Positions 34,922-46,025 are shown, counted from the stretch's first letter. The stretch is 64,000 nt of DNA from Chitiniphilus shinanonensis DSM 23277 (GCF_000374805.1 NZ_KB895341.1:1-64000); one strand, 5' to 3'. Notes: generated by a model not told the origin, from the sequence alone. A program made the numbers and translations.

Positions 34922-36160
34922 TCAGGCGACGGTCACGCGGGCGAACTTGCGCTTGCCCACCTGGAGCACCACCGTGTCGCCCTTGGCGATCAGCAGGCCC
35001 TTGTCGGCCACCTTCTCGCCGTTCAGGCGCACCGCGCCGGCCTGGATGTCGCGCATCGCCTGGCTGGTGGACGGCGCCAGCTGCGCCTCCTTGAGCACGG
35101 CGGTGACCGGCATGCCGTCGCCGTCGGCGGACAAGGTGAACTCGGGCATCTCGTCCGGCATCGCGCCCTTCTGGAAGCGCGCCTCGAAGTCGGCCAGCGC
35201 CGCCTCGGCCGCCGCCTGGCCGTGGAAGCGCGCCACCAGTTCCTGCGCCAGCAGCACCTTGACGTCGCGCGGGTTGCGGCCGCCCTCGATGTCGCGCTGG
35301 AACTGCCCGATCTCGCTCATCGGGCGGAACGACAGCAGTTCGTAGTAGCGCCACATCAGCGTGTCGGACACGCTCATCACCTTGCCGAAGATCTCGGTCG
35401 CCGGCTCGTCGATGCCGATGTAGTTGCCCAGCGACTTGGACATCTTGTTGACGCCGTCCAGCCCTTCGAGCAGCGGCATCATCAGCACCACCTGCGGCGC
35501 CTGACCGTGCTGCTGCTGCAACATGCGGCCCATCAGCAGGTTGAATTTCTGGTCGGTGCCGCCCAGTTCCATGTCGCAGCCCATCGCCACCGAGTCGTAG
35601 CCTTGCAGCAGCGGATACATGAATTCGTGCACGGCGATCGGCTGGTTGCCGGCGAAGCGCTTGGCGAAGTCGTCGCGCTCCAGCATGCGCGCCACGGTGA
35701 TGCTGGCGGCCAGCTTGAGCATGCCAGCGGCGCCCAGTTCGGTGAGCCACTTGCTGTTGAACAGCACCTGGGTGCGCTCGCGGTCCAGGATCTTGAACAC
35801 CTGGCGCTCGTAGGTCTCGGCGTTGCGCTTGACGTCGTCCTCGGTCAGCGGTGGACGGGTGGCGTTCTTGCCGGTCGGATCCCCGATTCGACCGGTGAAA
35901 TCGCCGATGAGGAACTGAGCCGTATGACCGAGGTCCTGCAGTTGCCGCATCTTGTTGATCAGGACGGTGTGGCCCAGGTGCAGATCCGGCGCGGTCGGAT
36001 CGAAGCCGGCCTTGATCTTCAGCGGCACCCCGGTGGTGCGGCTCTTCTCAAGCTTACGGATCAGTTCTTCTTCCGGGATCAGTTCCTCCACGCCACGCTT
36101 GATGATTTCGAGCGCGGCGAGGGTATCCGGGTGCAGCGGGGTTTGTTCTTGTTCGGCCAT
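34922..36160 (-). CDS. tyrS: Tyrosyl-tRNA synthetase
   Basis: 412-residue class Ic synthetase of the TyrZ-like bacterial subtype. HIGH motif as HLGHT in [19 protein letters not shown] motif intact in [13 protein letters not shown]; tyrosine-pocket text [17 protein letters not shown]-terminal S4 RNA-binding domain ([20 protein letters not shown]) binds tRNA-Tyr. Starts 116 bp from the divergent M23 peptidase gene. Confidence 0.96.
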   Translation of the reverse strand: MAEQEQTPLHPDTLAALEIIKRGVEELIPEEELIRKLEKSRTTGVPLKIKAGFDPTAPDLHLGHTVLINKMRQLQDLGHTAQFLIGDFTGRIGDPTGKNATRPPLTEDDVKRNAETYERQVFKILDRERTQVLFNSKWLTELGAAGMLKLAASITVARMLERDDFAKRFAGNQPIAVHEFMYPLLQGYDSVAMGCDMELGGTDQKFNLLMGRMLQQQHGQAPQVVLMMPLLEGLDGVNKMSKSLGNYIGIDEPATEIFGKVMSVSDTLMWRYYELLSFRPMSEIGQFQRDIEGGRNPRDVKVLLAQELVARFHGQAAAEAALADFEARFQKGAMPDEMPEFTLSADGDGMPVTAVLKEAQLAPSTSQAMRDIQAGAVRLNGEKVADKGLLIAKGDTVVLQVGKRKFARVTVA

Positions 36161-36276
36161 GGGAGATCAGCGGCTGGTAAGCCTATGGAAATTAAGGGTT
36201 TTATGATGAAGTCGATTTGGCAGGCACTACGACTTTTTGTTACGCTTGCCGCGCACCAGGAAGCCTGAATAACACG

Positions 36277-37584
36277 ATGTACGAAAAGCAAATTCTATCC
36301 GAAAAGCCCGCCCCCTCCCAAGGCAGCGCCCGCGCTGGCTGGCTGGCGGCGGCCGTGGCGCTGCCATTGCTGATCACTTTCGGCGCCTATGGCGTCGCCG
36401 AATTCGGCCCCCGGGAAGCCATCCACGTCACCCCCGTCACCACCTCGCTGCAAGCGCCGGAACTGGTCTCGCGCATCGCCGACACGCCGTTCTGGCGCGA
36501 GGAGATCATCCGTTCGGGCGATACCCTGGGCGCGCTGGTGGCCCGCCTGGGCATCGACGACGATGCCGCCAAGGATTTCATCCGGACCGATCCGGCCGCC
36601 AAGCCGCTGTACGAACTGCATCCCGGCCGGGTGATCCGCGCGCAGACCACGGTCGACGGCCGCCTGCTGCAACTGAGCTACGTCACCGCCGGCGGCAACG
36701 AGATCACGGTGCGCCCGCTGGGCGCCAGCTTCCGGGTGAACCAGGCGCCGGCCGAGATGGCGCGCGGCACCTCGTTCAAGGCCGGCGTGATCAACAGTTC
36801 GCTGTTCGCCGCCACCGACCGCGCCGAACTGCCGGACGAAGTGACCCGGCAACTGATCGCCATCTTCGAGGGCGAGATCGACTTCCACCGCCGCCTGCAA
36901 AAGGGCGACCGCTTCGGGGTGGTGTACGAGACCTACACCATCGACGGCCAGATCCAGAAGACCGGCCGCATCCTGGCCGCCGAATTCGTCAATGCCGGGC
37001 GCAAGCTGACCGCGGTGTGGTACGAATCGCGCCCCGGCGACGGCGCCTACTACTCGCTCAGGGGCGAAAGCCTGAAGAAGAGCTTCCTGCAGACGCCGGT
37101 GGAGTTCTCGCGGGTGTCGTCGGGCTTCTCGATGCGTTTCCACCCCATCCTCAAGGAATGGCGCGCCCACAAGGGCATCGACTACGCCGCCCCCACCGGC
37201 ACGCGGGTGCGCGCCGCGTCGGACGGCACCGTCACCTTCGTCGGCCGCAAGGGCGCCTACGGCAATGCCATCGAGATCAAGCACCAGGGCGCCTACAGCA
37301 CGCTGTACGGCCACTTGAACGGCTTCGCCAGCGGCCTCAGGGCCGGCCAGCGCGTCAGCCAGGGCGACATCATCGGCTTCGTCGGCAGCACCGGCCGCGC
37401 CACCGGCCCGCACCTGCACTACGAGTTCAAGATTGCCGGCCAGCAGGTCGATCCGTCCAAGCTCAACCTGCCCAAGTCGCGCACGCTGGATGTACGCGAG
37501 TTCGCCCGCTTCCGGCCGTACTCGAACCAGATGCAGGCCCAGCTCGCCTTGCTGGAGCGGGTGGAGATGGCGCGCGCCGACTGA
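36277..37584 (+). CDS. M23 murein endopeptidase (MepM-like)
   Basis: 435 residues from ATG 36277. One N-terminal membrane anchor (~18-40) is followed by a LysM/OapA-like region (IIRSGDTLGALVARLGI). The LytM/M23 Zn domain is complete: MRFHPILKEWRAHKGIDYAAPTG gives the first His and Asp, and GPHLHYEFKI gives the second pair. Cleaves D-Ala-mDAP cross-links to let peptidoglycan grow, or activates amidases. Divergent from tyrS and upstream of anmK, a cell-wall recycling gene, a pairing common in betaproteobacteria. Confidence 0.9.
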   Translation: MYEKQILSEKPAPSQGSARAGWLAAAVALPLLITFGAYGVAEFGPREAIHVTPVTTSLQAPELVSRIADTPFWREEIIRSGDTLGALVARLGIDDDAAKDFIRTDPAAKPLYELHPGRVIRAQTTVDGRLLQLSYVTAGGNEITVRPLGASFRVNQAPAEMARGTSFKAGVINSSLFAATDRAELPDEVTRQLIAIFEGEIDFHRRLQKGDRFGVVYETYTIDGQIQKTGRILAAEFVNAGRKLTAVWYESRPGDGAYYSLRGESLKKSFLQTPVEFSRVSSGFSMRFHPILKEWRAHKGIDYAAPTGTRVRAASDGTVTFVGRKGAYGNAIEIKHQGAYSTLYGHLNGFASGLRAGQRVSQGDIIGFVGSTGRATGPHLHYEFKIAGQQVDPSKLNLPKSRTLDVREFARFRPYSNQMQAQLALLERVEMARAD

Positions 37585-37737
37585 CGCCGCCACTTTGCCG
37601 AGCCTGCCCGGCCGCGTTTCACCCCACCGACCCCGTCGCCCATCGACGGGGTCGGCGCTTCTGGCGGCGAAAGGCTTCCCGCCGCTTTCTTACAGCCGCT
37701 ACACTGGCCTGCCCTTCCCTACCCGCGTGCCGCCGCC

Positions 37738-38841
37738 ATGATCGAGCAACCCTACTTCATCGGCCTGATGACCGGAACCAGCCTGGACGGCGTCGACGCC
37801 GTGCTGGTGGATGTCTCCGGCGCCACGCCGATCCTGGTCGCCGCGCAAGGGCAGCCGCTGCCCGCCGCGCTGCGCGAGACGCTGTTGTCGCTCCAGGCCA
37901 GCGGGCCCGACGAGATCGATCGCGCCTGGCGCGCCGGGGTGCAGCTCGCCGAGTGCTACGCCGAAGCCGTGCTGGCGCTGCTGCTGCGCGCCGCCGTGCC
38001 CGCGGAACAAGTGGCCGCCATCGGCAACCATGGCCAGACGGTGCGCCATCGCCCGGAGCGCGGCTACACGGTGCAGTTGGGCGATCAGGCGCGGCTGGCC
38101 GAATTGACCGGCATCACCGTGGTCGGCGACTTCCGCTCTCGCGACGTGGCCGCGGGCGGCCAGGGCGCGCCGCTGGTGCCGGCCTTCCACCAGGCGATGT
38201 TCGCCGACGCGCGCCGCCATCGCGTGGTGGTCAACATCGGCGGCATCGCCAACCTGACCGATCTGCCGCCAGGCGGCGAGGTCACCGGCTTCGACACCGG
38301 ACCGGGCAACGTGCTGCTCGACGCCTGGATCGCCCGCCACCAGCCCGGCCAGCGCTACGACGCCAACGGGCAATGGGCCGCCGGCGGCAAGGTATTGCCC
38401 GACCTGCTGGACCTGCTGCTGGCCGAGGCGTACTTCGCCCTGCCCGCGCCCAAGAGCACCGGGCGCGACCTGTTCCACGACGGCTGGCTGACCCGGCGCC
38501 TGACCGGGCGCAGCGACGCGCCGCAGGACGTGCAGGCCACGCTGGCGGCGCTGACCGCGCAAAGCATCGCCGACGCCATCCTGCTCCAGGCACCGGGGGT
38601 GGACGAGGTCTATGTCTGCGGCGGCGGCGCCCACAACGCGCACCTGATGCACGCGCTCGGCCACGCGCTGCCCGGCGTGGGCCTGGCCAGCACGGCGGAA
38701 CTGGGCATCGATCCCGACTGGGTGGAAGCTTATGCCTTCGCCTGGCTGGCGCAGCGCTGCCTGGCGCGCCAGCCGGGCAACCTGCCGCAGGTGACCGGCG
38801 CCAAGGGCCCGCGCGTGCTCGGCGCCATCTGGCCGGCCTGA
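37738..38841 (+). CDS. anmK: Anhydro-N-acetylmuramic acid kinase
   Basis: 367 residues of the ASKHA fold. AnmK converts 1,6-anhydroMurNAc plus ATP to MurNAc-6-P during peptidoglycan recycling. Signature segments: YFIGLMTGTSLDGVDAVLVD, IGNHGQTVRHRP, VVGDFRSRDVAAGGQGAPLVPAFH, NIGGIANLTDL, GFDTGPGNVLLDAW and VCGGGAHNAHLM. Separated by ~150 bp from the M23 gene; a TACACT -10-like hexamer at 37700-37705 suggests its own promoter. Confidence 0.95.
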   Translation: MIEQPYFIGLMTGTSLDGVDAVLVDVSGATPILVAAQGQPLPAALRETLLSLQASGPDEIDRAWRAGVQLAECYAEAVLALLLRAAVPAEQVAAIGNHGQTVRHRPERGYTVQLGDQARLAELTGITVVGDFRSRDVAAGGQGAPLVPAFHQAMFADARRHRVVVNIGGIANLTDLPPGGEVTGFDTGPGNVLLDAWIARHQPGQRYDANGQWAAGGKVLPDLLDLLLAEAYFALPAPKSTGRDLFHDGWLTRRLTGRSDAPQDVQATLAALTAQSIADAILLQAPGVDEVYVCGGGAHNAHLMHALGHALPGVGLASTAELGIDPDWVEAYAFAWLAQRCLARQPGNLPQVTGAKGPRVLGAIWPA

Positions 38842-38855
38842 GCCGGCCCGCTCAA

Positions 38856-38889
38856 CCGCCGCCGCGCAGCGATGCCGGCGGCTTTTTTT
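38856..38889 (+). terminator. Terminator after anmK
   Basis: GCCGCCG...CGGCGGC stem followed by seven Ts, 15 bp beyond the stop. Confidence 0.8.
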
Positions 38890-39277
38890 GGCTGTCGCAC
38901 GCGGCAACAGACAACCAAAGTCGATCACTCAAACGGCAGCAGGGTTTTCGGATGGGGCAGTAGGAGCTTTCCTAGGCCGTGGCATGGCCCACCACTTATT
39001 ACCAATGTCATGCAGGGTATGGCTTCCGGCTTTCACCTTGCCCGCCTCGCGGTCGCCCCAACCGTTGCCGCCCGCATCCGGCACGCTCAAATTTCAAATA
39101 ATACAATCACTTAATTCGCCCACCCACCATGTCCAGGGCATGCCGTGACGCCCCCCCGCCATCCGTCAATCGGGCCGTTCGAGGCTGCGTTTTACGCCGT
39201 CTGTCGGGCCACTTTTTGCATGTCGCTGACGTATAAAGAGGTTCTGAATTCCGCTCCCGGCCCAAGGAGAGTTCCTC
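38890..39277. other. Intergenic region before the first chemoreceptor
   Basis: About 390 bp. An 80-codon plus-strand frame has no ribosome site or codon bias. An AT-rich patch at 39090-39115 includes ATACAAT, a possible -10. No sigma-28 promoter was recognised. Confidence 0.4.
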
Positions 39278-41317
39278 ATGAAATTTCAGCAACGCCCGAT
39301 TGGACAGCAAATCCTCATACTGGGGGTTATCGTCTGTGTGCTGGTGTTCGGCACGCTGATCGTGTTCACCAGCTACACGGTGCAGAGCACCGCATTGCGC
39401 CTGGCCACCCAGGAGCTGGACAGCCAGATCAACCTGGTGAAGAACAGCCTGCAAGTGGCCTACAACGGCGCGCTGGCGCGCTCGCAGGGCACCATCGACC
39501 TGTTCCCGCGTCATCTGCCGGGCGACCTGACAGTCAGCAACGACACGATGCAGACCGGCGACACCATGGCGCCGGTGGTACTGGCCGGCACCACGCCGAT
39601 CAACGGGCGCACCGATCTGCTCGAAGCCTACAAGCACCAGACCAACGCCGAACCCGCGATCATCGCCCGCGACGCCAAGGGCCGCTGGCTGCGGGTGAAC
39701 ACCCTGCTCAAGGGCAAGGACGGCAAGATCCAGCTGGGCTCCGAGGTGAAGCCGGACGAGCCGGTCACCCAGGCCATCGCCGCCGGCAAGCCGTACACCG
39801 GCCTGCTGCTGCGCAACGGCGAATATTTCCTGACCCGCGCCCAGCCGATTAAGAACGCCGCCGGCCAGGTGGCGGGCTGGTATCAGGTGCGGATCGGCCT
39901 GCGCGACGAGATCCAGGGCCTGCGCGACATGCTCAAGACCATCGTGGTCGGCAAGACCGGCTACCTGTACGTGCTGGCCCCCACCCACGACGACAAGATC
40001 GCCCAGTTCATCGTCCACCCCAAGCACGAGGGCCAGTTGGCCGGCGAGTCGCTGCAAGGCAAGGAACGCGAAGTGATCGCGCACCTGGTGGAAAAACGCA
40101 ACGGCACCATGGAATACGAATGGCCGGACGCGGACGGCAACATGCGGATGAAGACCGTGGCCTTCGCCGAGGTGCCCTCGTGGGGCTGGATCGTCGGCAC
40201 CGGCAGCTACATCGACGAGTTCACCGCCGAAGGCATCGCCCTGCGCAACCGCCTGGTGATCCTGAGCGTGGTGCTGGCAGTGGTGATGCTGGCCCTGCTG
40301 CACCTGGGTCTGCGCCGCCAGCTCGATCCGCTCAAGCACCTGACCGAGATGGTGGCCCGCTTCGGCGCCGGCGACCTGACGGTGCGCATGAACGGCACCA
40401 CCGATCCGCGCAGCCGCAACGAGATCGACCAGGTGGCGGTGAGCTTCAACACCGCGGTGGCCAAGCTGGAGGAGATGGTGGGCGAAACGCTGCGCACCGC
40501 CGCTCGGCTGGAGAACACCGCGACCGAATTGCAGACCTCCAGCGATCTGATGAGCGATGCCAGCTCGCGGCAGAGCAATGCGGCCTCGACGATGGCAGCC
40601 ACGGTGCAGCAGATTTCCACCGGCATTTCGCATATTGCCGACAATGCGCAGGAAGCCACCAACGCCAGCCAGTCCACCATGACCGTAGTCGACAGCGGCC
40701 GCAAGAAGGTGGCGCAGATGCTGAACGAGATGCGCGACATCGCCAGCGCCACCCAGCAGGCGGCGCAACGCATCACCGAGTTGGGCGAGCGCTCGGGCGA
40801 GATCCGCCAGATCGTCGCTGTGATCAAGGAGATCGCCGAGCAGACCAACCTGCTGGCGCTCAACGCCGCGATCGAAGCCGCGCGGGCCGGCGAAATGGGC
40901 CGCGGCTTCGCCGTGGTGGCCGACGAAGTGCGCAAGCTGGCCGAACGCACCACCCACTCCACCCAGGAGATCGGCGAGCTGATCGGCAACATCGTCAACG
41001 AAACGCAGCAGATGGCCGGCGAGATCGTCACCGTCTCCACCCGGATGGACGGCGGCGTCAAGGTGGCGTCGGACACCGACAGCATGCTGGACACCATCCA
41101 CGTGCACGCCGGCCAGGTGACCGCCGCGGTGAACGACATCGCCTATGCCACGCGCGAACAATCCCAGGCCGGCCAGCAACTGGCGCAGGGCGTGGAAAGC
41201 GTGGCGCAGATGGCCGAGGAGAACAACCAGATCGCCGGCACCAACCGCCATGCCACGCACGACCTGCACGAGCAATCGGCGACCATGCGCAACAAGCTGT
41301 CGGTGTTCCGCATCTGA
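39278..41317 (+). CDS. Methyl-accepting chemotaxis protein (first)
   Basis: 679 residues; AAGGAG precedes the ATG. N-terminal TM (~12-34), a periplasmic Cache-type sensor (residues ~35-325; [20 protein letters not shown] and [13 protein letters not shown] are Cache_3-Cache_2-like), a second TM (~328-345), HAMP, and the cytoplasmic signalling coil. The hairpin tip reads [20 protein letters not shown], near-universal for CheA/CheW contact. No C-terminal pentapeptide tether is obvious. Ligand unknown; small acids are common for this Cache type. A paralogue follows 580 bp downstream. Confidence 0.92.
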   Translation: MKFQQRPIGQQILILGVIVCVLVFGTLIVFTSYTVQSTALRLATQELDSQINLVKNSLQVAYNGALARSQGTIDLFPRHLPGDLTVSNDTMQTGDTMAPVVLAGTTPINGRTDLLEAYKHQTNAEPAIIARDAKGRWLRVNTLLKGKDGKIQLGSEVKPDEPVTQAIAAGKPYTGLLLRNGEYFLTRAQPIKNAAGQVAGWYQVRIGLRDEIQGLRDMLKTIVVGKTGYLYVLAPTHDDKIAQFIVHPKHEGQLAGESLQGKEREVIAHLVEKRNGTMEYEWPDADGNMRMKTVAFAEVPSWGWIVGTGSYIDEFTAEGIALRNRLVILSVVLAVVMLALLHLGLRRQLDPLKHLTEMVARFGAGDLTVRMNGTTDPRSRNEIDQVAVSFNTAVAKLEEMVGETLRTAARLENTATELQTSSDLMSDASSRQSNAASTMAATVQQISTGISHIADNAQEATNASQSTMTVVDSGRKKVAQMLNEMRDIASATQQAAQRITELGERSGEIRQIVAVIKEIAEQTNLLALNAAIEAARAGEMGRGFAVVADEVRKLAERTTHSTQEIGELIGNIVNETQQMAGEIVTVSTRMDGGVKVASDTDSMLDTIHVHAGQVTAAVNDIAYATREQSQAGQQLAQGVESVAQMAEENNQIAGTNRHATHDLHEQSATMRNKLSVFRI

Positions 41318-41333
41318 CGCCCACAACGCCTGC

Positions 41334-41362
41334 CGAGGCCGGCCCAGCGCCGGCCTTTTTTT
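41334..41362 (+). terminator. Terminator after the first chemoreceptor gene
   Basis: AGGCCGGC-CCA-GCGCCGGCCT stem and seven Ts, starting 17 bp after the stop. Confidence 0.8.
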
Positions 41363-41896
41363 GCGTGTGGTCGTGCGCAGTGGGTAACGCCCATCACTGG
41401 TCCGCGTCGCCCGCGGGCCCAGGGAAAACGCCGGGCGCGGCATGCTGGCGCTCCCGACAGCAATGGTGTCGCGCCGGCGCAGCCCCTCCGGGAGGGCCCA
41501 TCCCTGGACGGGCGGCCTGGCTTTCAGCGCCGCCCGCCGCCGCGCCGGCGAGCAGTCGCCGGTGGCGGGCGGCAATGCTGTGTCCGACAGGCCACCCGGC
41601 TATCCGACGGAACCGGCCGCACCTGTCGCCGTGCAGTCGATCAGCCAACGGCCCAGTCATTCTGTCGAACCTATTTTGCCCATCCTGCCTTCAGGCAGAT
41701 GGAGGGCCATGCCGAGCCAGCCTCGCCGCCAACGCACAAACCGGCCTGCCCACACCCGCTTCCTTACTGGCCTGGGACACTGCCTGCCGCCAGCGATCAC
41801 CAAAGCATTCCGGCCGCAAACCAGTAGTTAACTCCCGCATCCTTACATCCTCGTGCTTACTTGAAAGAACCGGACATCGATTCAGGGAGAGCGGCG
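41363..41896. other. Intergenic region between the chemoreceptor genes
   Basis: About 530 bp with no convincing coding content; the frames present lack ribosome sites. No repeat from the dispersed families was recognised here. Confidence 0.4.
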
Positions 41897-43945
41897 ATGA
41901 ACAAATTCCGACAACTAGCGATCGGCCAGCAGATCCTGATTCTGGCTCTGGTCACCTGTGTGGCGATCTTCGGCGCACTGATCGGCTACACCCACGTCAG
42001 TATCCAGCGCGACGCGATGGAGCGGGTCCGACAGGACCTGTCCGCGCAGGTGAACCTCGTCCGCGGCACCATGGAAATGGCGTATAGCAGCGCCGCGCGC
42101 GAGGTCGAGGAAGACCTGGCGGTGTTCAGCCGAACGCTGTCCGGTGTTCCGCGCGTCGAAGCCGGCACCATCGAGGTCAACGGCATGGCGCTGCCGCGCG
42201 TGACGGCGGGCGGCGAGGAACTCACCGGCCGCAACGACCTGCTGGAACGCTTCCGGCAACAGGCGGGCAGCGAAGGCAGCGTGGTCGCACGCGATGCCCA
42301 GGGGCGCTGGGTACGCGTCGCCACCCTGCTCACCGACGACAGCGGCAAGTCGATGCTCGGCACCGTGGTGCCGGACAACGACCCGGTGGCCGTCGCCATC
42401 GCCACCGGCAAACCCTATACCGGCGTGGCGATCCGCGCCGGCAACTACGCCATGATCGGCGCAGTGCCGATGCTGGGGAACGACGGCAAGGTGATGGGCT
42501 GGATGCAGATGCGCATCAGCCTGAAGGAAGAGATCGCGCGCCTGGCCGCCACCCTGGGTGAAGTCCCGGTCGGCAAGACCGGCTACATCTACGTGATCGC
42601 TCCCACCGGCGATGCCAACATCGCGCGCATCGTCATCCACGGCAACCCGGAACTGGTCGGCAAGCTGGCGGGCGAGGCGGTGCAAGGCCGGGCACTGGAT
42701 GTCTTCAAGCATCTGGCCGAACAGCGCAAGGGCGAATACCAATACCTGTGGCCCGACAGCAGCGGCACCGAGCGCATGAAGATCGCCACCTTCACCGAAG
42801 CGCCGGGCTGGAACTGGGTGATCGCCAGCGGCAGCTTCATCGACGAATACACCGAGCACAGCGTGGCAATGAGCCGCCGGCTGGTGGGCGTCAGCATCGG
42901 CCTGTGCGTGATGCTGCTGGGCGTGCTCTACCTGGCGCTGCGCTTCCAGCTCAAGCCGCTGGGCATGCTGGTGGACCTGATGGACCGCTTCGGCGGTGGT
43001 GACCTCACCGCGCAGATCGGGCGCGACGGCGGCCATGACAGCCGCAACGAGATCGACCGCGTGGCGCGCAGCTTCAATAGCGCGGCCTCGCGTCTGCGGC
43101 AGGTGGTTGGCCGCATCCGCGGCACCGCCGGCGAGGTGGACGGCACCGCCGCCAGCCTGGAGGAAGCCAGCAACCAGATGTTCGACGCCAGCCGCACCCA
43201 GAGCGAATCGGCCTCGGCGATGGCGGCCACCGTGGAGCAGATCTCGGTCAGCATCGGCCAGATCGCCGACAACGCCAACGAAGCCGAACGGCGCTGCCAG
43301 CAGGCCACCGCCAGCGCGCGCGAAGGTCGCGACAAGGTGCAGCGCATGGTGGAGGAACTCCAGGTCATCGCCGGCACCACCAAGCATGCGGCCGAGCGCA
43401 TCGCCAGCCTGGGCGAACGCTCCAGCGAGATCACCAAGATCGTCGGCGTGATCAAGGAGATCGCCGAGCAGACCAACCTGCTGGCGCTGAACGCCGCCAT
43501 CGAGGCCGCCCGCGCCGGCGAACAGGGCCGCGGCTTCGCCGTGGTGGCCGACGAGGTGCGCAAGCTGGCCGAGCGCACCACCCACGCCACCCAGGAGATC
43601 GGCGGGCTGCTCGGCGGCATCGTGCAGGAAACCCAGCAGATGGCGGGCGAAATCGTGGGCGTGTCGCAGCGGATGGGCGACGGCGTGGAACGCGCCGCCG
43701 CCACCAACAGCATGCTCGACACCATCCACCAGCAGACCGAGCGCGTCACCCACGCGGTCACCGACATCGCGGGCGCGACCCGCGAGCAATCGATCGCCAG
43801 CACCCAGTTGGCACAAGGCGTGGAAAACGTGGCGCAGCTGGCCGAGGAGAACAGCAGTATCGTCGCCAGCAACCGCGAATCCACGCTGGCGCTGCGCGAC
43901 AAGGCCACGGTAATGCGTGATGAGGTGGCGGCCTTCCGTACCTGA
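41897..43945 (+). CDS. Methyl-accepting chemotaxis protein (second)
   Basis: 682 residues from ATG 41897 (GGGAG upstream); a 12-codon longer frame has no ribosome site. Same plan as the upstream paralogue: TM (~11-32), Cache-type periplasmic domain ([38 protein letters not shown]), TM, HAMP ([15 protein letters not shown]), signalling tip [20 protein letters not shown]. The sensor domains differ much more than the signalling domains, so the ligands probably differ. Its stop abuts a small inverted-repeat element. Confidence 0.92.
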   Translation: MNKFRQLAIGQQILILALVTCVAIFGALIGYTHVSIQRDAMERVRQDLSAQVNLVRGTMEMAYSSAAREVEEDLAVFSRTLSGVPRVEAGTIEVNGMALPRVTAGGEELTGRNDLLERFRQQAGSEGSVVARDAQGRWVRVATLLTDDSGKSMLGTVVPDNDPVAVAIATGKPYTGVAIRAGNYAMIGAVPMLGNDGKVMGWMQMRISLKEEIARLAATLGEVPVGKTGYIYVIAPTGDANIARIVIHGNPELVGKLAGEAVQGRALDVFKHLAEQRKGEYQYLWPDSSGTERMKIATFTEAPGWNWVIASGSFIDEYTEHSVAMSRRLVGVSIGLCVMLLGVLYLALRFQLKPLGMLVDLMDRFGGGDLTAQIGRDGGHDSRNEIDRVARSFNSAASRLRQVVGRIRGTAGEVDGTAASLEEASNQMFDASRTQSESASAMAATVEQISVSIGQIADNANEAERRCQQATASAREGRDKVQRMVEELQVIAGTTKHAAERIASLGERSSEITKIVGVIKEIAEQTNLLALNAAIEAARAGEQGRGFAVVADEVRKLAERTTHATQEIGGLLGGIVQETQQMAGEIVGVSQRMGDGVERAAATNSMLDTIHQQTERVTHAVTDIAGATREQSIASTQLAQGVENVAQLAEENSSIVASNRESTLALRDKATVMRDEVAAFRT

Positions 43946-43946
43946 G

Positions 43947-44027
43947 AGCCTGTTCAAACCCTTTTCACGGCAGCACCGGGCCGGCACCGCCCAGAACGCT
44001 GTCGCGAAAAGATCTTGAACAGGCTTT
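43947..44027. repeat. Family D inverted-repeat element (AGCCTGTTCAA ends)
   Basis: Left end AGCCTGTTCAAACCCTTTTC and right end GAAAAGATCTTGAACAGGCT are inverted copies with one short mismatched block, around a ~40-bp core. It is wedged between the chemoreceptor stop codon and that gene's terminator. Confidence 0.7.
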
Positions 44028-44045
44028 GAGGCAACCACCCTTGCA

Positions 44046-44080
44046 GGGCGCGATCACCCCACGTGGTCGCGCCTTTTTTG
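44046..44080 (+). terminator. Terminator after the second chemoreceptor gene
   Basis: GGCGCGATCAC and GTGGTCGCGCC arms around CCCAC, then six Ts. It lies 100 bp after the stop because the family D element intervenes. Confidence 0.85.
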
Positions 44081-44141
44081 CGCACGCCGGCCGGTGGCTT
44101 TCCGCTAGACTAGCCGCCGACCCAATGCCGCGACTGCCGTC

Positions 44142-46025
44142 ATGCACAAGCCCAACCAGTTCGACCTGTTCGCCAGCCGGCGCTTCCTGCCGCTGTTCGT
44201 CACCCAGTTCTTCGGCGCCTTCAACGACAACCTGTTCAAGAACGCCTTCCTGGTGCTGATCACCTTCTACGGTCTATCCACCGCGGGGCTGGACGCCAAG
44301 ACCCTGGTCAACGCCGCCGCCGGCATCTTCATCCTGCCGTTCTTCCTGTTCTCCGCCCTGGCCGGGCAACTGGCCGAGAAGTACGACAAGGCGCGGCTGG
44401 CGCAATGGATCAAGCTGCTGGAGATCGGCATCATGCTGCTGGCGGGGCTGGGCTTCTACCAGAAGAACGCCACCGTCCTGTTCGTCTGCCTGTTCCTGAT
44501 GGGGGTGCATTCCACGCTGTTCGGCCCGCTGAAGTACTCGGTGCTGCCGCAGTACCTCAAGGAAGAAGAACTGCTGGGCGGCAACGGCCTGATCGAAGCC
44601 GGCACCTTCATCGCCATCCTGGTCGGCCAGATCGCCGGCACCCTGATCGTGCAGCACCAGCCGCACGGCGAGACGCTGATCATCTACGCCTGCGTCGGCG
44701 TCGCGGTGCTGGGCTTCCTGTCCAGCCGCGCCATGCCGCGCGCCGCGCCGCCCGCGCCCGATCTCAAGATCAACTGGAACATCCTCGGCGAGACCTGGCA
44801 CATCATCCGCCATGTGAGCCACAACCGCACCGTGTTCCACAGCCTGATGGGCATCTCGTGGTTCTGGTTCTTCGGCTCGGTCTACCTCACCCAACTGCCC
44901 GACCTCAGCCGCAACGTGCTCAACGGCGATCCGGGCGTCTACACGCTGTTGATCACGCTGTTCTCGGCCGGCGTCGGCCTCGGCTCCACCCTGTGCGAGC
45001 GCCTGTCCGGCCGCCGCGTCGAACTGGGGCTGGTGCCATTCGGTTCCATCGGCATGAGCGTGTTCGGCACCGATCTCTACTTCGCGCTGAACGCCGCGCC
45101 GGCCGCCGCCCACTACGACGCCTGGGGCTTCATCGCCGATCCGGCCCACTGGCGGGTGATGTTCGACATCGCCGCCATGGGCGCCTTCGGTGGCCTGTTC
45201 ATCGTGCCGCTGTACGCGCTGGTGCAGACGCGCACCGAAAAGGCGTTCGTATCGCGCGCCATCGCCGCCAACAACATCCTCAATTCGCTGTTCATGGTGG
45301 TGGCGGCGCTGATGAGCATCGCCCTGCTCAAGGCCGGCCTGACCGTGCCCGGGCTGCTGCTGACCGTGGCGCTGATGAACATCGCCGTAGCGCTGTACAT
45401 CTACACGCTGATCCCCGAATTCCTGATGCGCTTCCTGGTGTGGATCGGCGTGCACACCCTGTACCGGGTGCGCTGCGAGGGTCTGGAGCACATCCCCGAG
45501 GAAGGCCCGTGCGTACTGGTGTGCAACCACGTCAGCTTCATGGACGCGCTGATCCTGGCCGGAATGATCCGGCGGCCGATCCGCTTCGTGATGGACCACC
45601 GCATCTTCAAGGTGCCGGTGCTCAACTTCATCTTCCGCACCGCCGGCGCCATCCCCATCGCCCCGGCGCGCGAGGATGCCGCGCTCAAGGATCGCGCCTT
45701 CGACCGCGTGGCCGAATACCTGGAAGCCGGCGAAGTGGTGTGCATCTTCCCCGAGGGCGCCATCACCCGCGACGGCGAAATCAAGACATTCCGCCCCGGC
45801 ATCGAGGACATCGTGCGCCGCACCCCGGTGCCGGTGATCCCGCTGGCGTTGCGCGGGCTGTGGGGCAGCTTCTTCAGCCGCAAGGACGGCGCCGCGATGA
45901 TGAAGTTGCCGCGCCGTATCTGGTCGAAGATCGGCCTGGTGGCCGGCGCACCGGTGCCGGCCGCGCAGGCGGACCGCGACCTGCTGGAACAGCAGGTGCG
46001 CGCACTGCGCGGCGACTGGCGCTGA
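44142..46025 (+). CDS. LplT-like MFS lysophospholipid flippase fused to PlsC acyltransferase
   Basis: 627 residues. Residues 1-420 form an MFS transporter with the LplT-type opening (FFGAFNDNLFKNAFLVLI) and FGPLKYSVLPQYLKEEELLGGNGL. Residues 430-627 are a PlsC/LPLAT domain: VCNHVSFMDALIL gives the HX4D catalytic motif, and FPEGAITRDGEIKTFRPG the substrate motif. It should import lysophospholipid across the inner membrane and re-acylate it. Enterobacteria use separate lplT and aas genes; the AMP-ligase (acyl-ACP synthetase) domain of Aas is absent here, so acyl donor supply must differ. Confidence 0.88.
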   Translation: MHKPNQFDLFASRRFLPLFVTQFFGAFNDNLFKNAFLVLITFYGLSTAGLDAKTLVNAAAGIFILPFFLFSALAGQLAEKYDKARLAQWIKLLEIGIMLLAGLGFYQKNATVLFVCLFLMGVHSTLFGPLKYSVLPQYLKEEELLGGNGLIEAGTFIAILVGQIAGTLIVQHQPHGETLIIYACVGVAVLGFLSSRAMPRAAPPAPDLKINWNILGETWHIIRHVSHNRTVFHSLMGISWFWFFGSVYLTQLPDLSRNVLNGDPGVYTLLITLFSAGVGLGSTLCERLSGRRVELGLVPFGSIGMSVFGTDLYFALNAAPAAAHYDAWGFIADPAHWRVMFDIAAMGAFGGLFIVPLYALVQTRTEKAFVSRAIAANNILNSLFMVVAALMSIALLKAGLTVPGLLLTVALMNIAVALYIYTLIPEFLMRFLVWIGVHTLYRVRCEGLEHIPEEGPCVLVCNHVSFMDALILAGMIRRPIRFVMDHRIFKVPVLNFIFRTAGAIPIAPAREDAALKDRAFDRVAEYLEAGEVVCIFPEGAITRDGEIKTFRPGIEDIVRRTPVPVIPLALRGLWGSFFSRKDGAAMMKLPRRIWSKIGLVAGAPVPAAQADRDLLEQQVRALRGDWR

